NCBI GenBank assembly: GCA_002714565.1
Contig: PAXU01000103.1
Span: forward strand, 5,707-12,027
Length of the DNA stretch: 6,321 nucleotides
Source of the DNA: Rhodopirellula sp.
GTDB lineage: Bacteria; Planctomycetota; Planctomycetia; Pirellulales; Pirellulaceae
Direction of reading: 5' to 3'
Shown: positions 1 to 5,238 of the stretch, piece after piece
Position numbering within the stretch: position 1 is the first letter of the stretch
Layout of the letters: every line of letters begins with the position of its first letter
Translations under genes and position numbers: made by a program
The notes under the pieces: generated by a model
What the model was told of the DNA's origin: nothing
Seen by the model: only the letters and a program-made list of their open reading frames with translations
The model's database searches: none

Positions 1-473
1 CTTTCTGAAATACCTTGATACGCTTGTAGCAAGTTATTGCGTCGACGGACGGTGATCACATCACCAGGGCGAACCTGGTATGACGGCTTTGTGACTTTCA
101 CACCATTGACTTGAAAGTGCCCGTGTGCGATTCCCTGTCGTGCTTGTGGACGCGTCTTACACATACCGGCGCGACGAATGACGTTGTCCAACCGACGTTC
201 ACATAAGAGTAAAAGCAACTCAGAGGTGTTGCCCTTTTTGTGTGCAACGTTATTGAAGTAACGTCGTAATTGGCGTTCACCAAGACCGTAGTAATGCTTG
301 ATCTTTTGCTTTTCCATCAAAGCCAAACCATAGTTCGATGGTCGGCGGCCGCGGGTGTGCATACCAGGCGGTGAAGGGCGTCGATCAAACGCGCGGCTTG
401 CACCGCTGTTCTCGTAAACTAAAGTTCCAAGTCGCCGATTAACTCGAGCTTTTGGGCCTGTATATCGTGCCAT
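1..473 (-). CDS. rpsD: 30S ribosomal protein S4 (5' part, runs off left edge)
   Basis: Ribosomal protein S4 is a primary 16S rRNA-binding protein that nucleates assembly of the 30S body. The reverse complement from the ATG at 473-471 reads 157 uninterrupted codons. It starts MARYTGPKARVNRR and contains the family signatures MEKQKIKHYYGLGERQLRRY (about residues 53-72), KKGNTSELLLLLCERRLDNV (about 79-98) and SYQVRPGDVITVR (about 131-143). The N-terminal S4 domain covers about residues 3-93. The S4 RNA-binding fold starts near residue 94 and is cut by the window edge; S4 is usually about 200 residues, so roughly 45 are missing. The start is fixed by homology and by an AGGAGA ribosome binding site 7 nt upstream. 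The zinc-type cysteine cluster of some S4 proteins is absent from the N-terminus. The gene opens after a long non-coding spacer rather than after rpsK, so it seems to be the first gene of its transcript here. Confidence 0.97.
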   Translation of the reverse strand, partial: MARYTGPKARVNRRLGTLVYENSGASRAFDRRPSPPGMHTRGRRPSNYGLALMEKQKIKHYYGLGERQLRRYFNNVAHKKGNTSELLLLLCERRLDNVIRRAGMCKTRPQARQGIAHGHFQVNGVKVTKPSYQVRPGDVITVRRRNNLLQAYQGISE

Positions 474-480
474 GACGATG

Positions 481-486
481 TCTCCT
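481..486 (-). promoter_or_regulatory. Ribosome binding site of rpsD
   Basis: The minus strand reads AGGAGA, 7 nt before the rpsD ATG. This is a good Shine-Dalgarno match and confirms the start codon. Confidence 0.85.
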
Positions 487-526
487 AATTGGTGCCCCTG
501 TGGGAGCCACACTCAAAAGGTGTAAG

Positions 527-567
527 GGATAGTGAAACCGCATCGTTACCGGGAAAAACCACTATCC
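527..567 (-). repeat. Inverted repeat in the rpsD upstream leader
   Basis: GGATAGTG at 527-534 is the exact inverted complement of CACTATCC at 560-567, leaving a 25-nt loop; a G-U pair could add a ninth pair in the minus-strand RNA. The stem begins about 54 nt upstream of the rpsD start codon, so if transcribed it would lie in the 5' leader. A smaller 5-bp hairpin (499-511) sits between it and the ribosome binding site. S4 represses its own mRNA in Escherichia coli and Bacillus through structured leaders. Whether this is a comparable element is inference only; an operator or chance repeat is equally possible. Confidence 0.4.
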
Positions 568-604
568 ACGGAGGTAATTAATTAAGTTGTATGTCGTCTA
601 TCTT

Positions 605-634
605 GGATCAAGCACACGATCCCCTCAAGGGGGG
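605..634. repeat. Two overlapping, mutually exclusive small hairpins
   Basis: GGATC (605-609) pairs with GATCC (618-622) across an 8-nt loop. CCCC (621-624) pairs with GGGG (629-632) across the loop TCAA. The two stems share bases 621-622, so only one can form fully at a time. There is no T tract on either side, so this is not a typical intrinsic terminator. Its function, if any, is unknown. Confidence 0.3.
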
Positions 635-784
635 CATTGCAGATTAACTGGAGAAAACCGTGGTCTGCCAAATGCCTAAAAACACGATTGGGCTGCTTTA
701 ATCAAGGATTCTCAGGATAAGACTTGAGGATCGCTCTGAGCTAGTTTTTCAGGTTACCGGCGCAATAAGCTGTCTTTGCCGCAC

Positions 785-928
785 ATGTACGCTTCTGTTA
801 CTATGGAGATTAGTCCCGTAGGAAAACCGGGATCCTTCGCACCTGTCGCTGTCGCACCTGTCGATGGTTTCATGGCTCAGGTGCAGCAGTCTCCCACCGT
901 AATTCAAATCAATATCAAACCGTTGTAG
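785..928 (+). CDS. Possible small ORF, 47 codons, unknown
   Basis: An ATG at 785 opens 47 codons ending at TAG 926-928, 58 bp before the preferred start of the DUF1549 gene. The product would begin MYASVTMEISPVGKPG and end QQSPTVIQINIKPL. The 15-bp tandem repeat at 837-866 falls in frame and encodes the internal APVAVAPVD stretch. The frame is open back to about 740, and other possible starts are ATG 803 and TTG 776. No clear Shine-Dalgarno sequence precedes any of them, there is no signal peptide, and I recognise no family. The codons look plausible for a gene, but the ORF is short enough to be chance or the remnant of an older gene. Confidence 0.25.
   Translation: MYASVTMEISPVGKPGSFAPVAVAPVDGFMAQVQQSPTVIQINIKPL
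837..866. repeat. 15-bp tandem duplication
   Basis: TCGCACCTGTCGCTG (837-851) is followed at once by TCGCACCTGTCGATG (852-866), differing at one base. The unit length is a multiple of three, and the repeat lies in frame within the possible 47-codon ORF. It could also be a paired binding site in the upstream region of the DUF1549 gene. Confidence 0.6.
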
Positions 929-976
929 GTGAATCCGAAGCGTGTAGATGTTGAGCATTGTTGTTTTTAAAGAACT

Positions 977-981
977 AAGGA
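977..981 (+). promoter_or_regulatory. Ribosome binding site selecting the start at 987
   Basis: AAGGA lies 5 nt before ATG 987. The alternative in-frame ATG at 948 has no comparable purine tract upstream, so this site favours the shorter protein. Confidence 0.65.
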
Positions 982-986
982 AGCCA

Positions 987-2606
987 ATGCGTCTGTCTGT
1001 TGTATGCACACTCTGGATCGTGTCATGTATGTGGATGTGCGGTTTAGCATATGCTCAGGAACTGCTGCCGGCGGACAAGCCTATTAATGAGGCGATTGAT
1101 CATTATATTGACGCCGAGCTTAATCGATTGAGCATTCCAGTGGCACCGCTTGCAGATGACTATTTGTTAGTTCGACGTACCACGCTGGATTTAGTCGGTC
1201 GAATACCGACTACGAAAGAATTGCTCGACTTCGTAAATTCTGAAGATGCAAATAAGCGAGAGCTACTGGTAGATCGCTTGATGGCAAGTAAAGAGTATCG
1301 CGAGCATCAGGCTGACACACTTAACATCGTTTTAGCCAATGGTCGAAATGAGAATCTGCGTCCATTTCTCTTGGATGCGATTGAAAAAAACGTCGGTTGG
1401 AGTGAGATTTTCCGTCAGCTTGTAGTAGGCGACATGATCGATGGAACGAAGGAAGAGGCGGGCGACTTTGTGAAGTCACGGGTTAGCGATACAGATGCAC
1501 TTACCAATGAAACAAGTGTCTTGTTTTTTGGTGTGAACATCAGTTGTGCAAAATGCCATGACCATCCGCTTGTAACAGAATGGACGCAAGCTCATTTTTA
1601 TGGCATGAAATCATTCTTCTCACGTACGTTTGATAACGGTGGTTTTGTTGCGGAGCGGGAATACGGAGCCATCGAGTACAAGACTACTTCAGGTGAAGCA
1701 AAGAATGCAGAGCTGATGTTTCTAAGTGGTACGGTTATGTCCGAGCCGGAATGGACCAAGCCCACAGATGAAGAAGCAAAAGCTGAAAAGGCACAGTTGG
1801 AGCAGCTGAAAAAGGACAAAAAGAAAGTGCCTCGTCCGAAGTTTAGTCGGCGGGAACAACTGGTGGACGTAGCTTTAAAGGAAGAGAAAGCCTATTTCTC
1901 AAAAGCACTGGTTAATCGAACCTGGTTCCGATACGTGGGTCGTGGGTTCGTGATGCCATTGGACCAAATGCACCCGGAAAACACACCGACTCATCCCGAG
2001 CTACTAGATTGGCTTGCGCGTGATACCCGAGATAACGGATACGATCTGTCGCGACTGATTCGCGGGATTGTTCTTAGTAATACCTATGCACGTGATAGTC
2101 GCTGGGACAGTCAGGAAAAGCGACCGGATAGTATGTGGTTCAGCGTCGGTAATGTCCGGATTCTATCGCCTTTGCAATATGCTTCATCAATGAAAATTGG
2201 GGCACGTAATCCGGTTGATTTCTCCGGTGATGATGCAGAAGTCATCTTAAAAAATATTGAAAACACCAGGCAACAAGCGAAAGGGTTTTCAAGCAAGATT
2301 GAAATCCCCAGTGATGAATTTCAGGTCAGCGTTGGAGAAGCATTGTTGTTTTCCAATAACGTCGATTTTGAGAATACATTTCTAAGAGATGGGGCCGGCG
2401 ACTTGGTCGGAGCCATGATTCGAAATGAATCGAACGAAGCAGCAGTTGATATGGCGGCAATGGCGATATTTAATCGCCAACTTGAAGATGATGAACGTAA
2501 GGCGATGTTGGCTTTCCTGCAGACACGGTCAGAAAACAGAGCTGATGCAATTAAACATCTGGTTTGGGCGATGCTCGCTAGCGGGGAAGTCCGATTTAAT
2601 TATTAG
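987..2606 (+). CDS. Exported DUF1549/DUF1553 protein with CxxCH motif
   Basis: This planctomycete-type protein of unknown biochemical function is 539 residues from ATG 987 (552 if ATG 948 is used). I chose 987 because it has an AAGGA ribosome binding site and makes the N-terminus a clean Sec signal peptide: MRLSVVCTLWIVSCMWMCG, with likely cleavage after AYA near residue 23. DUF1549 (PSCyt2) covers about residues 34-215, with YLLVRRTTLDLVGRIPT near 59-75 and the CAKCHDHP motif at 187-194, a CxxCH that could bind heme c or a metal. A lysine/glutamate-rich linker lies near 262-288. DUF1553 (PSD1) follows from about 290, with FSKALVNRTWFRYVGRGFV (304-322) and PTHPELLDWLARD (334-346). Longer relatives carry an extra N-terminal cytochrome c-like PSCyt1 domain; this one lacks it. 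A DUF1501 gene follows 147 bp downstream, the usual partner. Family assignment is firm; heme binding is inference. Confidence 0.93.
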   Translation: MRLSVVCTLWIVSCMWMCGLAYAQELLPADKPINEAIDHYIDAELNRLSIPVAPLADDYLLVRRTTLDLVGRIPTTKELLDFVNSEDANKRELLVDRLMASKEYREHQADTLNIVLANGRNENLRPFLLDAIEKNVGWSEIFRQLVVGDMIDGTKEEAGDFVKSRVSDTDALTNETSVLFFGVNISCAKCHDHPLVTEWTQAHFYGMKSFFSRTFDNGGFVAEREYGAIEYKTTSGEAKNAELMFLSGTVMSEPEWTKPTDEEAKAEKAQLEQLKKDKKKVPRPKFSRREQLVDVALKEEKAYFSKALVNRTWFRYVGRGFVMPLDQMHPENTPTHPELLDWLARDTRDNGYDLSRLIRGIVLSNTYARDSRWDSQEKRPDSMWFSVGNVRILSPLQYASSMKIGARNPVDFSGDDAEVILKNIENTRQQAKGFSSKIEIPSDEFQVSVGEALLFSNNVDFENTFLRDGAGDLVGAMIRNESNEAAVDMAAMAIFNRQLEDDERKAMLAFLQTRSENRADAIKHLVWAMLASGEVRFNY

Positions 2607-2613
2607 AAACTAA

Positions 2614-2646
2614 CATGGACTTGGGACTTGAGTTCCCGTGTCTATG
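2614..2646 (+). repeat. Strong intercistronic hairpin after the DUF1549 gene
   Basis: Bases 2614-2626 (CATGGACTTGGGA) pair with 2634-2646 (TCCCGTGTCTATG) across a 7-nt loop, giving a 13-position stem with one T-T mismatch and two G-U pairs. It begins 7 bp after the stop codon. No T tract follows, so it is a weak candidate for an intrinsic terminator. An mRNA-stabilising or processing stem between two cistrons fits equally well. Confidence 0.5.
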
Positions 2647-2651
2647 ACAAC

Positions 2652-2666
2652 AGAACAGTGTGTTCT
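2652..2666. repeat. Perfect 6-bp palindrome with 3-bp spacer
   Basis: AGAACAGTGTGTTCT has perfect arms AGAACA and TGTTCT around GTG. It lies 88 bp before the DUF1501 start and directly after the larger hairpin. The symmetry suits either a short RNA stem or a dimeric regulator site. It resembles the GAAC/GTTC arms of Gram-positive LexA boxes, but the spacing is 5 nt rather than 4, so I do not call it one. Confidence 0.4.
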
Positions 2667-2743
2667 AATTGTTAGTATGTAAAACGCTTTGTCAGCTTCT
2701 TGCATACAATGAAGAATACGACAGTTTAAGAAGATATAGATCC

Positions 2744-2749
2744 GGAGAG
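2744..2749 (+). promoter_or_regulatory. Ribosome binding site of the DUF1501 gene
   Basis: GGAGAG at 2744-2749 lies 4 nt (6 nt from its GGAG core) before ATG 2754. It supports this start over the in-frame ATG at 2802, which lacks such a site. Confidence 0.75.
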
Positions 2750-2753
2750 ATCG

Positions 2754-4055
2754 ATGGCACGAAGTCGCAAGTCTTTTTTTTGTGGTTCAGCAGAACATGA
2801 TATGAGCCGCCGTAACTTCCTGGGTAGCTCAGTTGCCGCTGCAGGAATCGGTTCAAGCGTAGGCGCTTTTCGAAGCGATCTTATGGCTGAACAGCTTAAG
2901 AAAAACGATAAACGCGTGATATTGCTATGGCTGGCAGGTGGTGCAAGTCAAATGGAAACGTGGGATCCCAAAGAAGGCGTGGAGACCAGCGGCCCATTTC
3001 GAAAAATTCAAACGAGTACCCCGGGCGTCGCGATTTCAGAATTGCTGCCAAAGATGGCAGGACGCTTGAAGGATACCGCAATTATCCGCTCGCTGAATAC
3101 CGCCATCGGTGATCATGGGAATGCCGCAAAGCTCATGCACTTGGGACGCCAAAATGAACCAAACTTGAGTTATCCGGATATGGGTTCTGTGCTTGCACGT
3201 GAACTGGGGCGTCTCGATAGCTCCGTACCCGATTACGTGACTTTTTATACAGCGACGGAAGGACGTGGCAACGCCGTGGGACGCCCCGGTTTTCTCGGTT
3301 CGCGATATGCACCCATGTTTCTGACCAACGGCAATTCACCGGATAATATCTCACGCCTTGAATCGGTGAACGAACTTGATCACAAGGAACGAGCAGATCT
3401 GCGTGATTTGCTCAGCCGCGGATTCTCGCGAGGTAGGGTTTCTTCTCAACTTGGAAGCCACAATGTGGCATACGGTCGTGTGCGTGGATTGATGGCGAGC
3501 GAGAAACTGTTTGATATCGAACAAGAACCACAAAAAATTCGTGACAAATACGGTAAGAGCTTGTTTGGACAGCAGGCATTAATTGCTCGTCGACTAATCG
3601 AAGCTGGTACACCGTTTGTCAAGGTATCGCGAGCATGGTGGGATAGCCATGGTCAGAATTTTGAAACGCACCTTGAGTTGGTCACGGAATTGGATCATGT
3701 GATGACTACACTTCTGGATGATCTGGAAGAACGCGGCTTGTTAGAAAATACACTGGTCATAACACTTGGTGAGTTTGGACGTACGCCGACGATCAATGGA
3801 AGTCTGGGTCGCGATCACTTCGCACGTGCCTGGAGTGCTTCACTGTCCGGTTGTGGTGTTCAAGGTGGAAGTGTCTTTGGTGAAACTACCGAAGATGGTC
3901 AGCATGTTAAAGATGGTGAAATTGGTGCTGCAGAGTTATTCGCAACGATTTACAAGGCGGTAGGTGTTGATCCTCACAAGGAATACCACGTCGGAGTGCG
4001 CCCGGTACCACTGACTGACCCTGGAACCAAGTCGGTTGATCAGGTTCTTTCATAA
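2754..4055 (+). CDS. Tat-exported DUF1501 family protein
   Basis: This 433-residue DUF1501 protein has the alkaline-phosphatase/sulfatase-like fold; its substrate and activity are unknown. The N-terminus carries a twin-arginine signal, MSRRNFLGSS (17-26), followed by a weakly hydrophobic AAAGIGSSVGAF stretch. This implies folded export to the periplasm, although no clear cleavage site was seen. C10 ahead of the twin arginine is also common in the family. Conserved blocks follow: ILLWLAGGASQMETWDPK (56-73), a His-containing DHGNAAKLMHLGR (120-132), WWDSHGQNFETH (295-306), GEFGRTPTINGS (339-350) and GRDHF (352-356). The Asp/His/Glu residues in the last three blocks are where the fold binds metal, so the site looks intact. 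GGAGAG upstream supports the first ATG. The gene follows the DUF1549/DUF1553 gene by 147 bp and precedes the WD40 gene by 76 bp, so co-transcription is plausible but the hairpins in the gaps leave it uncertain. Confidence 0.94.
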   Translation: MARSRKSFFCGSAEHDMSRRNFLGSSVAAAGIGSSVGAFRSDLMAEQLKKNDKRVILLWLAGGASQMETWDPKEGVETSGPFRKIQTSTPGVAISELLPKMAGRLKDTAIIRSLNTAIGDHGNAAKLMHLGRQNEPNLSYPDMGSVLARELGRLDSSVPDYVTFYTATEGRGNAVGRPGFLGSRYAPMFLTNGNSPDNISRLESVNELDHKERADLRDLLSRGFSRGRVSSQLGSHNVAYGRVRGLMASEKLFDIEQEPQKIRDKYGKSLFGQQALIARRLIEAGTPFVKVSRAWWDSHGQNFETHLELVTELDHVMTTLLDDLEERGLLENTLVITLGEFGRTPTINGSLGRDHFARAWSASLSGCGVQGGSVFGETTEDGQHVKDGEIGAAELFATIYKAVGVDPHKEYHVGVRPVPLTDPGTKSVDQVLS

Positions 4056-4089
4056 CTCAAAACCGAAACGAAATTTGAAGCATTCAGAT

Positions 4090-4106
4090 TCTCACGAACC
4101 GTGAGA
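4090..4106 (+). repeat. Perfect 7-bp hairpin between the DUF1501 and WD40 genes
   Basis: TCTCACG (4090-4096) pairs perfectly with CGTGAGA (4100-4106) across an AAC loop. It lies 35 bp after the DUF1501 stop and 25 bp before the WD40 start. No T tract follows, so it is not a standard terminator. It could tune translation or mRNA stability of the WD40 cistron, whose ribosome binding site (AGAGAA, 4115-4120, 11 nt before ATG) is weak. Confidence 0.45.
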
Positions 4107-4131
4107 TGGATCAAAGAGAAAGATACAGTTC

Positions 4132-5196
4132 ATGGCAACTGACCCAACAAAAATCAAAGTCGTTAAAGAAATCACCCGACCAGGCATTTTGTTCCGAATA
4201 GCACGTATGCCTAATTCCGGTCGTCTTTTTGCCGGTAGCTCTGACTACAAAGTCTACGATTTGGATACGGCAGCTGAAGAGATTGAACCGGTCGAAATGG
4301 TCGGTCACAAGAGTTATGTCATGGGGCTGGTAAAAACTGATGCCCACGTCGTCTCGGCTGGTTATGAAGGTCAATTGATTTGGTGGAATCCAGAAAATCA
4401 CGAACAGGTTAGGGCCATCGAAGGACATGAACGATGGATTCGAAACCTGACTCAGTCACCGGATGGAGGCTCATTGGTCAGTGTCGCGGATGATATGAGT
4501 TGTAAGGTCTGGAATGCTGAATCTGGCGAATTGATCCGCACGCTTAATGGTCATGATGCAGTGACCGAGCATAACATGCGAAACATGTTGTACTGCTGTG
4601 CTGTCTCACCGAATAATGAATTCATCGCAACTGCCGATCGCTTTTGTACAGTTGTTGTTTGGAACATGAATACGGGTAAGGAAGTTGCACGGATGCGTGC
4701 CGAAGAGCTTTACACGTGGGATCCTAAGCAGCGCATTCATGCGATTGGTGGAATCCGTAGCGTTACTTTTTCTCCTGACGGAAATGCATTGGCTGTCGGT
4801 GGCGTTGGCCATATCGGAAACGTTGACCACTTGGATGCACCAGCACGTATGACAGTGTTCGATTGGCAAAAGCAGGAAAAGACTCATGTCTTTGAAGGTG
4901 ATGGAAAATTCAAAGGACTAACCGAGCAGATCCTATTTCATCCTGAAGGTAAGTGGGTGCTTGGCGCGGGTGGTGATCACGGAGGCATCTATACGTTCTA
5001 TGACCTTGAGAAGAACGAAGTGATCAAACAAGATAAAGCTCCGATGCATATCCATAGTCTTGCTATGGACGAGTCATGTGAGACGATCTACGCTGCTGGT
5101 CACAATAAGCTCGTAGTTTGGAGCATCAAGGCGGAAAAGGAAGCTGAGCAACCAGCAGAAGAACCAGCTGCTGAAGCGGAAGAAGAGGCTTCTTAA
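4132..5196 (+). CDS. WD40 repeat beta-propeller protein
   Basis: This 354-residue WD40 protein is probably a protein-interaction scaffold; its partner is unknown. Seven blades can be traced: about 17-44, 58-89 (GHKSYVM to QLIWWN), 98-133 (GHERWIR, SPDGGSL, CKVWN), 140-183 (GHDAVTE, SPNNEFIATA, VVVWN), 208-248 (VTFSPDGNALAVGG, MTVFDW), 262-294 (LFHPEGKWVLGAGGD, YTFYD) and 304-332 (HSLAMDE, KLVVWS). Seven blades would close a full propeller. Blades 4 and 5 are looser, with long insertions. A tail rich in Glu and Ala (333-354) follows. There is no signal peptide, and an in-frame stop at 4102-4104 with no intervening start rules out a longer N-terminus, so the protein appears cytoplasmic. This is unexpected beside two exported proteins. 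The upstream ribosome binding site is weak. WD40 genes near DUF1549/DUF1501 pairs are familiar in planctomycetes. Confidence 0.93.
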   Translation: MATDPTKIKVVKEITRPGILFRIARMPNSGRLFAGSSDYKVYDLDTAAEEIEPVEMVGHKSYVMGLVKTDAHVVSAGYEGQLIWWNPENHEQVRAIEGHERWIRNLTQSPDGGSLVSVADDMSCKVWNAESGELIRTLNGHDAVTEHNMRNMLYCCAVSPNNEFIATADRFCTVVVWNMNTGKEVARMRAEELYTWDPKQRIHAIGGIRSVTFSPDGNALAVGGVGHIGNVDHLDAPARMTVFDWQKQEKTHVFEGDGKFKGLTEQILFHPEGKWVLGAGGDHGGIYTFYDLEKNEVIKQDKAPMHIHSLAMDESCETIYAAGHNKLVVWSIKAEKEAEQPAEEPAAEAEEEAS

Positions 5197-5238
5197 ACTA
5201 CAGTCGGTTTGGAGTGCTTTGATGCGACTCTAAGTCTG

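Larger units (their letters stand above)
474..986. other. Divergent intergenic region between rpsD and the DUF1549 gene
   Basis: This 513-bp spacer separates two divergent genes and must hold the promoters of both. I could not identify a convincing -35/-10 pair on either strand. It contains the rpsD ribosome binding site, a small hairpin at 499-511 (TGTGG-GAG-CCACA), an 8-bp inverted repeat at 527-567, two overlapping hairpins at 605-634, an AT-rich palindromic patch (TTAATTAA, 578-585), a 15-bp tandem repeat at 837-866 and a possible 47-codon ORF at 785-928. No tRNA or known riboswitch was recognised. Confidence 0.8.

Noticed and set aside
570..647. GGAGGT at 570-575 followed by an 18-codon ORF (ATG 591 to TAA 645-647), a possible leader peptide
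   Set aside because: The 15-nt gap from the Shine-Dalgarno match to the ATG is too long, and no run of regulatory codons or downstream attenuator is visible.
711..740. CTCAG/CTGAG inverted repeat in the divergent spacer
   Set aside because: Only 5 bp with a 20-nt loop; expected by chance in a spacer of this length.
749..1009. 86-codon minus-strand ORF overlapping the start of the DUF1549 gene
   Set aside because: No ribosome binding site, cysteine/histidine/arginine-rich composition typical of antisense reading, and it overlaps the signal peptide region of a well supported gene.
2652..2666. LexA (SOS) box
   Set aside because: The GAAC/GTTC arms are 5 nt apart rather than the 4 nt of the Gram-positive consensus, and the neighbours are not DNA repair genes.
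2689..2710. TTGTCA and TACAAT as a sigma-70 promoter for the DUF1501 gene
   Set aside because: The spacing is only 10 bp, far from the usual 16-18 bp.
5180..5238. Terminator between the convergent WD40 and repeat-protein genes
   Set aside because: AAGAAG-AGG-CTTCTT (5180-5194) overlaps the WD40 stop codon, is AT-rich and has no T tract; AGTCG/CGACT (5202-5229) has only 5 bp with an 18-nt loop. Neither is convincing.
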